64,000 nucleotides of DNA. Origin: Patellaria atrata CBS 101060. Its lineage: Eukaryota > Ascomycota > Dothideomycetes > Patellariales > Patellariaceae. Where the stretch lies: assembly GCA_010093705.1 (NCBI GenBank), contig MU006098.1:169981-233980 (forward strand), given 5' to 3'. Position 1 is the first letter of the stretch, and each line of letters starts with the position of its first letter. Below, one piece after another: positions 37,783 to 48,390 of the stretch. Made by a program: the position numbers and the translations under genes. The notes under the pieces are model-generated. The model ran no database searches and was not told the DNA's origin. It worked only from the letters and a program-made list of their open reading frames with translations.

Positions 37783-39675
37783 ATGTCTCGATCTCGTTCA
37801 AGGCACCGACAGAGTTCGGGCTCAAACTCTGATTCCTCCGCCTCTACCTCACCGGAACGTGGCGCCGACGATGATAATGACTCCTTCATATCACAACCGA
37901 ACGATTCCGTCTCCTCCCTTGACGCGTCTATTTCAGAGGAGGAAATGCTTGATTCAGTAGCAAGGGAAATTGCAGAGAGGAATAGGGTTTCGCCCATTAG
38001 CAGGTTACCTGCAGAGCTTATGATCGCTATTTTTGCTAGGCTTGGCTCACCCGCTGATCTAAAGACTTGCATGTTGGTATCGAAAGATTGGGCAAGAAAT
38101 AGTGTCGGCTTGTTGTGGCATCGACCTCAAACCAATAAATGGCCCAACCTTCAAAGTGTTGCTCGTGCAATACGTACTCAACCAGGTTATTTCGATTATC
38201 ATAGACTGGTTAAACGTCTCAACATGTCCTCACTTGGTGCCGAAGTCAGCGATGGAACACTATATCCCTTTTCCGACTGTAAGAGAATCGAAAGGTTGAC
38301 TCTGACAAATTGTACAAAAGTTACCGATACTGGTCTCATACCACTCCTCGAGGGAAATCGAAGCTTGCTCGCTCTAGATGTAACTGGCCTTGAGAGTATC
38401 ACAGATAAGACAATGCTGGCTGTTGCCCGTAACTCCGTAAGATTACAAGGTCTTAACATCACCAATTGCAAGAAGATTACAGACCCATCATTGGAGGAAG
38501 TCGCAAAGAACTGTAAATATGTCAAACGTGTATGTGGACCTTCATACATCATAGAAATATTACTGACATAATAGCAGCTCAAATTCAATGGATGCCATCA
38601 ACTTACGGACAAGGCCGTCATGGCATTCGCTCTGAATTGTCATCAAATCTTGGAGATTGATCTTCATGATTGCAGGCTCCTAGAGGATGAGTCCGTAACT
38701 GCTTTGCTTAGCGAAGGACGTCAACTTCGTGAACTCCGTCTCGCTCATTGTCTTCGTATAACGGATCAGGCATTCTTAAATTTGCCTCATGATACCATCT
38801 ATGAAAGCCTAAGGATCCTTGACCTGACTGATTGTGGAGAACTTTACGATGCTAGTGTTCAGAAAATCGTTCAAGCTGCTCCTAGACTTCGTAACCTGGT
38901 GCTCGCAAAGTGTCGTAACCTCACGGATCGTGCGGTCATTGCCATTACAAGGCTCGGCAAGAACCTACATTTCATCCATCTAGGCCATTGTGCACGTCTT
39001 ACGGATGCTGGTGTTGTGCAACTCGTTAAACTCTGTAATAGGATTCGATACATCGATTTGGCATGTTGTACCAACTTGACAGATAATTCCATCCAGCAAC
39101 TTGCGACTCTACCCAAACTTAAACGCATCGGCTTGGTCAAATGTACGAATATCACGGATCGCAGTATCTTGGCTCTTGCCAAACCGAAACAAGCGGGACA
39201 AAACGGACAAATGTCTCCCAGCTCGCTCGAGCGAGTACATCTCAGCTATTGTACACTTCTCACACTAGCTGTAAGTATTACTTATGTCACTTTTGAATCT
39301 ATTACTAACAATACCTAGGGCATTCATGCACTCCTCAACAACTGCCCTCGCCTAACCCACCTTTCACTCACTGGTGTACAAGCTTTTCTACGCGAAGATC
39401 TTCTAGTCTACTGTCGTGATGCTCCCCCTGAATTTAACGATCATCAACGTGATGTCTTTTGCGTTTTCTCTGGCGGTGGTGTGGACAGGTTGAGGAAATA
39501 TCTTAACTCTGACGCCGAACGTACCGGATTTCAGGATGGCACAATGTTCAATGAAGGTACCGATGATGGTGCAGAAGATATCGTCGTCGATGTTAATAGT
39601 GGTGTGGTCGCTATGAACATTGACGAAATGGAGGATGAGTTCGGAGAAGACAGCGAGGTCATGGCTGTCGACTAA
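37783..39675 (+). CDS. GRR1: Grr1-type F-box/LRR protein of the SCF ubiquitin ligase
   Basis: Substrate receptor of SCF-Grr1, which marks G1 cyclins and nutrient-signalling proteins for destruction. Exons 37783-38529, 38578-39270 and 39319-39675 give 598 residues, the usual length in filamentous fungi. A Ser/acidic N-terminus is followed by the F-box (about 70-116; PISRLPAELMIAIFARLGSP), which binds Skp1. Cysteine-containing leucine-rich repeats follow to about 510 (recurring LxLxxCxxITDxxL pattern, for example LDLTDCGELYDASV). The acidic C-terminus ends EDSEVMAVD. The two introns (48 bp each) have canonical borders (GTATGT and GTAAGT donors). The start at 37783 was preferred because MSRSRSRHRQ opens the usual basic/Ser-rich region. 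Confidence 0.95.
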
Positions 39676-40403
39676 TGACTATCTACTAACGACTAGACAT
39701 GACATACGAGTTACGATAATAGACTCAGGACTCAATACTAGCAGGATATACTACATTGGTCGAGGATTGCAAGTCACAATTACGGCATCTGATTTTCTGT
39801 AACAAAACTTCCTTTTCCCTTGATCATCATGGCATCTGGTTTTCTGTAAAAAGCGGTTTTCCTTTTTCCTTACAATATACCCATAGCCCGGTTACCCGGG
39901 GGGAGGGGGGGGGCGTCTGGTAGGGCATCTTGACTTCACTGATCTGCATTGCTCAAGGTGTATGAGCGATTCGGTAACCCCAATAGCGTGGCGACATTAT
40001 CTGAAATGGAATGGCCTTTTGGCTTGTTTGCGTTGTAATTTTATAGAATAAGGTAGCTTGCAATCCTCAGCCATATAAACACATTCTACGGTTCCTTTGA
40101 AGTGATGGTGTCTGGATGAATGCTCAAATAAGATATGATCAGAACTAGTACTCAGTATCCGTACAGGTCTAACGTTCAGATTGTGTTTTGGGCCCATAGG
40201 GTACTGTACAATTCCCCTTACAGATGCAACGCCATACCTTCCAACCTATAAGTTCAATACTCAAAATCAACATCGTGGTAGGGGATATTTTATACACGAC
40301 CTGTCTGCATTCCAAGGCCACCGAACGTATTAGCATGCCGATGAAAAAGTTCAATTGATATGATACTTATGATATTCAAGGTAATAACCTTACTATCTTA
40401 CTC
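39676..40403. other. Spacer between Grr1 and the LINE
   Basis: 3' flank of Grr1. It has a short tandem duplication (separate entry), a G-run tract near 39898-39913 and a GTACTGTACAATT word near 40198. No gene seen. Confidence 0.5.
39784..39875 (+). repeat. Small tandem duplication, about 48 bp unit
   Basis: GGCATCTGATTTTCTGTAA and GGCATCTGGTTTTCTGTAA are followed by similar CTTTTTCCTT runs, giving two diverged direct copies just downstream of Grr1. Confidence 0.6.
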
Positions 40404-42113
40404 TTTTTTTTTTTTATTAAAATCCATTGCATTGCATTATCTACAATACTGCGCATGCAGCCTCTAGGGCTATGGCGCTACTCTTCTATTCACATAAATC
40501 CCTATCCTAGGGCAATAATATGTCTAGTGAGAGTGTCTGAGGAGTGAAACTCTCCAGTTGTCCAAACTTTGCAGTCTAAGTCAAGCTTTTAGAAAAAGTG
40601 AACCAACTCCACTGTATCCTTTGCTCCTCAATTCCTGCATTATATTTCAATCTAGTTTTCCCCTATATGCTATCATTTTTAATACGTTTCTTGTTCTTCT
40701 TCATTTATTTCTCTTGTATGTAGAAGCCATTTAGCTGTTGAAATCTGTGTATTATGTAGGTATTGGAAGAGTACTTCTTTCCCCTTCTCTGTACAAAAGA
40801 GCTTTGTTAATGTCATTCTTGACTTTAGCTGCTTCTCCATGATTTTTGCGTTCCTTGGAGTAATGATTGCAGTGAAGAACCAGGTGCCTTGGGCTCTGGA
40901 TACACTTGCAGTCTCCAAAACATTTCCCTTTAATATCCTTTCCAATTCTCTTGGAGTATGATTTGAAGAAGCCTGCTCCACTCTTTAGCTGAAAGAATGC
41001 TGCTTGAGTCCTTTTTGGATATTTTGGCATCGATGATTTGGTTGAGAATGAGATTGCTGCTCTGTAAACTTGGGTGTAGTGCTTCCCTTGTCTTTTAGGA
41101 TTTGTTTCCCATTGCCTTTTCCAACCTGTTATGATCTTTTCTCTGCTTATACGTTTGAGATGGCTTAATGAGGTGAATGATGCTTGTACAGATTTCCTTG
41201 CCAGTCCAAGTTTGGCCAGTTTGTCTGCCAGCTCATTGCCAAAGATGCCTTTGTGGCTTGGAACCCAGCTGAAATTGACATTCATGCCCTATTCTGTTGT
41301 CAGGATATCATACTGATTGCTTATCAGTGTAACCAATTCTTGTCCTCCTTCAAAGCAGTTCTTCTGGAGTCTTTTGATTGCTGCTTGGCTATCAATAAAG
41401 ATCCAAACTATTTTGGAAGTTGATTGTCCCTTTTCTTGTTCTTTTCTTTCCCTTTCCATTGCCTTGAGCACTGCAAAAAGCTCTGCATCCATGATCTCAA
41501 TGCTGTCTCCTAGGTTCCAGTTGCTGGCAAATAGAATTGAGTTATTTTTGCCTGTTTTACAAGCTCCGGCTGCACTTTTGTTGTCGCCTTTTGATCCATC
41601 TGTGTAATATACACTGGTCTTTCCTTCCTTCAAATCTGGCGCCAGACACTTGAGTAGCTGATTGTGCTCCTTAGCAGCCTTCTCTTTGTCCTCATTAGAG
41701 ATATGTATGTTTGCCTGCATTCTGTCCTTCCAGGGTGGTGTGTATTGTGCTGTCATTTTCTCAATCTTCCAATTTCTGATGAGTGTTTGGTTCCTGGCTA
41801 TAAGCTTCATCAGTTGACTTTTGGGATTGGTAATATACTTTATTACTGAGTTCTCCATCTCTAACTCATACCCTAAGCATGGCTCTGGGATATTTCTATC
41901 ACATTCTTGTCTAATCATCTTCTTAACCAGATGATTCTTCTGGAACTTCAGAATTCTGATTACGTAGGAGTTGCAGAGTTTCTCAAATCTGATAGCTGGA
42001 GGAGGTAGGGCTGCTTCAATCTCCATGGCCAAGCTTGGATATGTCTTAAATGCCCCTAGAATGAGGCGTGTCGCTTTATTTTGCAGCTGTTGGTATTTCC
42101 CTACTTGTAGACC
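40404..42113 (-). mobile_element. 5'-truncated Tad/I-like LINE (non-LTR retrotransposon)
   Basis: Minus-strand remnant of a LINE ORF2. From about 42110 it reads the segment after the reverse transcriptase (ATRLILGAFKTYPSLAMEIE), then an RNase H domain: acidic residues in YYTDGSKG, MDAELFAVLKAM and FIDSQAAIK, and SWVPSHKGIFGNELAD for the last conserved block. A Cys/His cluster (CFGDCKCIQSPRHLVLHC) and the typical tail (KWLL) follow. The reverse transcriptase and everything upstream are absent. One in-frame TAG splits the RNase H at 41289-41291, and a frame change lies near 40810 before the tail. A T-run at 40408-40417 (a poly(A) on the element's strand) marks the 3' end. No target-site duplication was found. 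It is dead but fairly young, judging by the few lesions. Its AT content is higher than that of the neighbours. Confidence 0.88.
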
Positions 42114-42116
42114 ATT

Positions 42117-42982
42117 TCATAGCCTTGATGGGATGGTTCCCGTTGACGATTGGGAGCCTTTGGCCTTTAGAAAATAACCTACCACCCTTCCCGTGTGGGT
42201 AACCGCTACGTACCCCGCTTCGGCATCATTTTTACAGTTCCATACTCGAGTATCTTCGTGAAGGGTCCTATGGAGTCTTAAGTCTACCACTCCATGCTCA
42301 TTTGGCGTAAAGTTAAGGGCCCTCACGATGACCGCGTCTATAAATGGCTTCCTCGATGTTTTATCTAGCTCATCGAACCACTCTTGATCTGGTGGTGCCT
42401 GTTCGCTATATGCGTTGTTGTAGTGGTTTTCTGTATGGTCCTACGAAGTCTTAACTCGACCATTCTGTACTCTTTTGGCGTAAACCCAAGTGCCTTAACG
42501 AAAAGAGTATCTATAAACAATTGCCTTGATATTATTATCCCGTCGAACCGCCCTGGACCGATGGTTCCTGTCCACCATATGGTTCATTGTACAGGTCCTC
42601 TATATGGACTTAATTTGATCATCCTGTACTCTTTTGGCGTAAAAACCGAGGGCCTTGGAGGAAATAGTATCTATTTATGATTTACTTGATGTTCTTATAT
42701 CATCGAACTATTCCGGTCCGCGGTTCATATCCACTATATGGTTCATTGTGCAGGTTCTCTGTATGGGCTTGATTTAATTATCCTGTACTCTTTTGGCGTA
42801 AAGCCAAGGGCCCTTACGATAACTACGTCTGTGAAGGATTTCCTAGCCGTCGTAGCCAGCTCATCGAAGCACTCTTGGCCCGGGGGGTCCTGTCCGCCAA
42901 ATGCTTGGTTATCGAGGTCTTCGGTATGCGGATTGATATAGTGATTCACATTATCAAGATTGTCTTCTTGATACTGCGCCAT
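42117..42982 (-). pseudogene. Decayed tandem-repeat gene, four copies of a 158-172 bp unit
   Basis: Four head-to-tail units are recognised by (G)TACTCTTTTGGCGTAAA-like words on the plus strand at about 42295, 42467, 42627 and 42785. On the minus strand the outer units still encode protein. The first (from an ATG at 42982) reads ECFDELATTARKSFTDVVIV then RALGFTPKEYRIIKSSPY before a stop. The last reads WFDELDKTSRKPFIDAVIV, RALNFTPNEHGVVDLRLHRT and a Gly/aromatic end. The two inner units carry several stops. The consensus FDEL..T.RK.F.D.VIVRAL.FTP.E is unknown to me. The array ends exactly where the LINE begins. Confidence 0.6.
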
Positions 42983-43469
42983 TGTGTGATAGGAACTATT
43001 ATGGGATTAGTGGGTGTGTAGAGGGTATATATTGTTTTACTGATTGTGATATAGGGGGGAAGTGCGTAAAGGAAAAAACTAGTGGAATCTAAGGATTGAT
43101 GCCCTGATGACTATTGCGCGGTTAGTAGACGTGTATGGGATAGACTTGCTCACTTACTGTTATTGCGGAATTCTGTAACTGATCTTTGAACTTTGAACCT
43201 TTGCTCGAGAAGTAGGATTGATGAAATTGATGAGTGGGATTTTTTGCGCAGATTTCTACGATGTGAAAGTGTGTGTAATGGAATTGTGTATCGATCGTTG
43301 TGGTGCAACAATTGTTTTTATGTTATGACGTGATGATGAAAGACAAGGAGACGCGATATTAGTGAATGTAGAATAATTGTTTTGACTTAGTCGTGGGTGA
43401 GATTAAACTCTACTATGTGATATCCCACCGAGATTTGATATATCATAACTAAATACTTCCTGGACTGAC
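42983..43469. other. Short AT-rich spacer
   Basis: Upstream of the repeat gene. It contains several TATA-like runs on the minus-strand side (for example near 43021-43055) that could have been its promoter. Nothing else seen. Confidence 0.3.
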
Positions 43470-44042
43470 TCAACCTAAATATTGCTCCTTGACCCTTCTC
43501 AAGGCCTTGAGATCCGACTGATTTTCTGGATTAAAATCATACGGGCCGCTCTCCCTCATCGAAAATATTGAATTCTCTTGTCTGTGTATGGGAATTGCCA
43601 TCCACCACTCCCTCATAAGGGATATACGAAGAACAACCGCAGTGGCATCCCGCTCTTCTCCTTGTCCCCTTTCGCAACTACTCACTAGCTCCGTGATTTG
43701 ATCTCGATATTCGTAGAAATAAGTCCACCATGATATCTTTTAATTGTTCTCTTTCGTCGAAGGAGGAGGTGTCAGTGTCAAAAACAAGCAAATAAGAGAT
43801 GTTAATCTCATAGGCGAAAAAGTACGAGTCACACGCCTCCTGAAAAATACGCTACCGCAACCTGAAAGCGTCTTCTGGTCATGCTGCCTTCCCACTTCGA
43901 CATGCTTCGGGCTCGGAAATATTTCGCTGATGTTTCTTATGGGTCCAGCGGGCTGAGGGAAAATTGGTGAATGGGGATCGTGAGGTAGGCCAGTCCGTTC
44001 CGTCCGTTGCATTGTGCGAAAGGAACTCGCATAAGTGAACAC
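43470..44042 (-). pseudogene. Decayed host gene of unknown family
   Basis: Coding-like text runs through three frames on the minus strand. It starts near MQRTERTGLPHDPHSPIF, passes to CDSYFFAYEINISYLLVFDT, and ends in the well-formed stretch RISLMREWWMAIPIHRQENS and LKALRRVKEQYLG before a stop at 43470. The first change of frame lies near a TTTTTCAG (43850), which could be an intron acceptor, though no matching donor at normal distance was found. The second, near 43735, has no splice signal. I read it as a gene of about 190 codons with one or two frameshifts. Nothing in it matches a family I know. Confidence 0.45.
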
Positions 44043-44992
44043 GACATTAATTTTTAGTATTGTGCTCGTAGGTTATAAAGGTACAGTAAAGTCAGCCTTT
44101 TCGTAAAGTACTGGAGGCTCCTTCCCCGTATGGTAAATTGTACCCTATGGTCCTAAGACCTAATCTGAATGTTAGACCCGTACGGTCACAGTGTACCAGT
44201 ATTCTATATTTCAGCATCCAACTAGACACCAAGCCTTTGATGTTGGGGCGGGTGGCGCTATGACCATTGATATTGATATAGCTCGATCGCGGACAGGGCA
44301 TGATCTGGTCTTTAAATCCCTTCTATACAAGCGATACGCGGGTACAGACATGGTAGGTGGAAGGCGACGAGGCTCGCCCGTTGGTATAGTCTTCCCATAA
44401 TCATTGATCTGAGGTAAGAGGCCGGCTATAAGTTTATTTATTGGAGTTTCTTCATCGCAGTATGAATTGAGAGAAACATTATACCAACCGAAAAAGCGGG
44501 AGAATATTCCTTCCGCGAGAGGAATGTATATAGGGTCGATAGAATCTTGCTCTTTATATTATCACTGAAGTTGGAAACTAACGATGACCGGAGACGTTCC
44601 ATAGTAAAGTATGGTAAGTACATCCCTGATGTTTTCTGCTGTAGATTATGATCTTTTACCGTTACCTCCAATTGACGTTTTACCCTACTTGAAAGACTAC
44701 CTTTTTAAAAGGTTGAGCCAATCTAAAGCTCCATTTCATCTTTTTGGTTAAGGTAAAATATAGCATAGGTCCCCCATAGATTAGTTAAGGGCGAAGTGGT
44801 AGGTAGCTAAGTTGACAAAATCTAAGATTGTAAGTCTACGTTCGGTTGAAAGTAGATTGATAATTGATGACGGGATGGTTGCCATAAAATTCGAAAAATA
44901 TCGTCGACATTACGATCTTTTAATATCCCACACACACTACTGGAAGACTGCGTACAGACACGGAATGTCTGTAAAAGCGCAGTTTTTAACCT
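44043..44992. other. Spacer with minor ORFs
   Basis: Minus-strand frames at 44092-44301 and 44438-44671 are 69-77 codons. The second (RLRSSLVSNFSDNIKSKIL) is somewhat protein-like, but neither has supporting splice partners. No gene called. Confidence 0.3.
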
Positions 44993-45337
44993 CTACACGC
45001 CTATAGAATCCTTAAGTGAAGATTGTACAGATTTGCAGATAGCGGATGAATGATCTCGATCCATCCTGGGAATAAATATACCAGTTGAAGGGAACGACGG
45101 GATCTTTTTTCTCTTGAGACTCTCCGGAATTACAACTGTTTTTGATATACCATGAAAGTTATATTCGACAAAATGAAGGGTCGGTTCTGATAATGAGATG
45201 GCGGGCAACTGTGGATCTGTATCGGCGGTAACGGGAGGTAACGACACTGTATCATTCGCCGTTTCGTCATTGTTTTTCATTGGACCTGGCGGTGATCGTA
45301 TGGAGATCTTCAATAGTTGAGCTCCAGTTACTGTTTG
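44993..45337 (-). CDS. Possible terminal exon of a lineage-specific gene
   Basis: A frame of about 110 codons that opens after AAACAG (a plausible acceptor preceded by a CTGAC branch site). It reads TGAQLLKISIRSPPGPMKNN and later STGIFIPRMDRDHSSAICKS before a stop at 44993. It could be the last exon of the Arg/Ser-rich gene just upstream (45442-46189), but the phase of that join could not be settled. No known domain. Confidence 0.3.
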   Translation of the reverse strand, partial: QTVTGAQLLKISIRSPPGPMKNNDETANDTVSLPPVTADTDPQLPAISLSEPTLHFVEYNFHGISKTVVIPESLKRKKIPSFPSTGIFIPRMDRDHSSAICKSVQSSLKDSIGV

Positions 45338-45441
45338 AATCTAGGTCAGTGATGGAAATATAAAAGTATTGTAATATATAATTTACTATAAAATCTTCTA
45401 CGCTTCTGTGTATACAAAGGAAGGAGCGCAACGGGAGATGG

Positions 45442-46186
45442 TCACTTGAAATGTGATTCAAATGATGGTTTCAGTATATCCTGTGGTTCTGGAGACGAAA
45501 TAGGTTCGAAAGTACGTTGAGAGCGTGAACGTGGTGTGGAACGTGAAAGCCAACGGAGAGGAGATTCCGACCGAAGTGGGTGAAGCAAAGAGGTCCTTAA
45601 GGGAGGACGTGAGGATGGGCGTATGGGTGAGTGTAATGGGGAACGGGAACGTTTTCTGGGCCGGAATTGTGGGCTAGTGTATACTGAAGAGCTCGAGGGT
45701 TGACAAGGGGACGAAGTTCTAGTCGGACGTGGGAGAGAATATAACAGCGAACGAGACCGTTCTCCGTGTCGGGGTTGTGGGTTGATGTTTCCTAAAGAAC
45801 TCGAGAGTCGGTAAGAGGACGAACATGATTGTGAATGAGACTGTCTCCTGTGTCCGGGTTGCGCGACTATGTCTCCTGGAGAGCGTAAGGGTTGGTAAGA
45901 AGGCGGACGTGACATCTAACGTGATAGAGAGCGAGGGAGAGAACATAACAGCGAACGGGACCGTCTTCTATATTGGGGTTGTGCGTTGATGTCTCTTGAG
46001 GAGTCCAAGGGTCGGTATGATGGCGAACCTGATAGCAAACGTGGTCGCTGGCGTCCCAGTCGTTCATAACGTGGCGAAGAGCCTAGACGTTCCATACCTA
46101 TTTCCTGTTTAGCTTGTGTGTTTATACTTCTGATAACTGGGACTTACCTTGCCCTTCCTGAAACGGAGATGAGATAGTAAGGCTAC

Positions 46187-46189
<3 letters not shown>
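45442..46189 (-). pseudogene. Arg/Ser-rich repeat protein, interrupted by one stop
   Basis: Exon 46189-46148 (MVALLSHLRFRKGK) joins through a 43-bp GTAAGT...ACAG intron to a frame starting at 46104 (EIGMERLGSSPRYERLGR). The second exon runs about 62 codons to a TAG, directly followed in frame by ATG and 157 more codons to 45442. It consists of four imperfect repeats of roughly 28-40 residues, each with an R-R-R-S-R-S-like box, an SLP or SS run and an I/VxxQPxxR close, as in SR-type proteins. The start lies inside a long run of consecutive ATG triplets (see the tract at 46188). The TAG may make it a pseudogene, or translation may restart. Family unknown. Confidence 0.4.
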
Positions 46190-46262
<73 letters not shown>

Positions 46263-46288
46263 GTCGTCGTCGTCGTCGTCGTCGTCGT
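46188..46288. repeat. (ATC)n-(GTC)n trinucleotide tract
   Basis: About 24 ATC units followed by about nine GTC units on the plus strand. On the minus strand the three frames read poly-Asp, poly-Met (then poly-Thr/Arg) or stops. The Met frame is the one that leads into the Arg/Ser-rich frame downstream. Confidence 0.95.
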
Positions 46289-48390
46289 AAGTTTCAGTTA
46301 TGTCTAAAGTCTGTGATCTTTGTGGAACCTGCGGGGTCTGCTGAATCTGTGATGTCTGTAGAGTACGTGGGATATGCTGAATCCTTGGGGCCTACAGAAT
46401 CTGTAGAGTTTGTGGAGCCTGATGATTCTGCGTGTTCTGTGTTGTCTGACTGCAGGGTACATTCTGTGGATCTAGTGGACGTCACGGCCGGACGACACAA
46501 AACTCAGTGTTGAATGGGAGGTTCTTGCTCCTTGCCATTGTCAGGTGTGGTAAGGTAAATATGGTAGACAGCGACTAGGTAAAGTATGGTATGACTGAAA
46601 GAAAGGTGACAAACGTGAATACGGATAGAAATCTGAACGAAGATAGAGAAATGTATACTAGAGTTGGAAGGTGCTATCCCTACTTTAGAGTTTTCCACCT
46701 TCCTCCTCTTTTATAAGTGACCACGATTGAAAGCATACGCCATATATAAAATATGCTTTCCCACTATTGGAATGAAAAGTATAATTTCACATAGTTAATG
46801 GATCATGCCGCGTAGTTGCATGTAAAGTATAGTATATCCCAGATCGAGATAAGGATACTATATTCTTACTCCCTCTAGGGTATGATGTTATATGTAGACT
46901 CCAAGTTTATGATAGAACCTATGCATCATATACTACGAAAGTACGGTTGATAATCTAAGTTGAATACCCCGTACCCCATATGAATAACTGAAATATTGTA
47001 AGAGTTTGGATTTGCGATACTTCGGTAGTTTACCAGTCTACCATGCAGTCAATTGTATCATTTCGAAACCTAAAGATGTTGTCATTGCCTAAGGGTTTAA
47101 TCATCCATAGATACCACAATAGTATCTTATTCCAATCGGTACAAATCGTGGGAAGAAGTCGCTTAATTTTTGAAGTGCAGAAATCCCTACTACTATTCAT
47201 CTGTAGCTGAAAACAACCTTTTACTTTCAACATCACGTAAAATTAACGTGATTTTCAGAATCAATGAAACGAGGCGAAACGAATGGTACCAATTTCGAGT
47301 CAGCTAAATAAAGGAGTGATGAAGATAAAACGAAAAAAAAGTTGAGCTCTCGAAAGCTTTTGAGTGTTAGATACGGCGTTGACATTGTACAGTGCTGGTA
47401 GTCCATTTTTCAGTCTGACTGAGTACATATAGCGGAACCGATGACCATTTTCAGACCGAGCATACAGTACTGTAAGCTAGCAGTCTTCTGGCCAGTAAAG
47501 GGATACTATACGTAGAATACGCACGTAAGGTAAGCGGGCGCACTATAGACGAACCTATCTCATTATACATATCTTTTACGGGCATATGTCCGTACCCATC
47601 CGTCCTCTCCTTCCACGTAGGTATATACGGCGAAGGAAGTAGGGTTACCAGGCTCAAATTGTCTGATTGACGACAAAATAAGACTTTTCCCCTCCTCGGC
47701 CACTCGAACCACTTGTCGACGTCAGGGCACCCCGTCCAGAGAAAGCAACCGTGGGAACTTTTCGAACCTAAGCAACGTTACGTGTATACGTTTCTAGGCG
47801 AGGTCAAGAGCTCCGCTTGGTGCGGCCAAGGGCGGCGGTTTTGATTGAAAGGGTGCTTACGGGGAGAAGGGGAAGGGCTGACGAGCTGGTGTTGTCCACT
47901 TGGCTGTTCCGCTTCTTGGAAGGCGATTGGCAAAGAACGGAGAGTTCGGGAGTCATGGCGGTCAGCAGGACAAGAGCGATTTTATGTTCCTTGTTGACCA
48001 TCTAACATCTTGTTATTTAGCCCTTTCAGGGGTGTTGAGAGAACACCACTCGGCGCTTCTGAGGTGTGTTCCACTACTGTTCGGTATGGTGCTCGAATGC
48101 TGGTCCCCGAAGTGTTTGGTGATACGGTTTTGATAAGTCTAGTTTGCCCAATATGTACGTTTTTTTTTTTGGGAGATTGATGGGTATCGGTTTTCAACAT
48201 ACCCAGTTTTTCTTGCAATATTTTTTATTTTGACTGATTAGAGCATACGATCAATAATAACAATGGAAGTCTATACCTCATGATATCTATCCACAATACT
48301 GCGTGCTGTAACTCTAGACGACACTTTGCTCAAATGCCCCGCGCGGTGACCTAATTGAACCGGAGACTCAGGGCTATATGGCGCATAAAT
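46289..48390. other. AT-rich spacer of the accessory island
   Basis: A Ser/Thr/Asp-rich minus-strand frame at 46294-46500 (TDSVGPKDSAYPTYSTDITD) may be an upstream exon or a low-complexity chance frame built on an ACAGATTC-like repeat. Both strands are open at 47800-48005 without recognisable content. CATACAGTACTGTAAG at 47461-47476 belongs to the dispersed palindrome family. Confidence 0.3.

Noticed and set aside
46188-46288. Regular repeats as a possible CRISPR array
   Set aside because: It is a simple trinucleotide tract without spacers, in a eukaryotic genome.
47804-48218. Overlapping frames on both strands
   Set aside because: Neither strand has a recognisable motif or splice partner.
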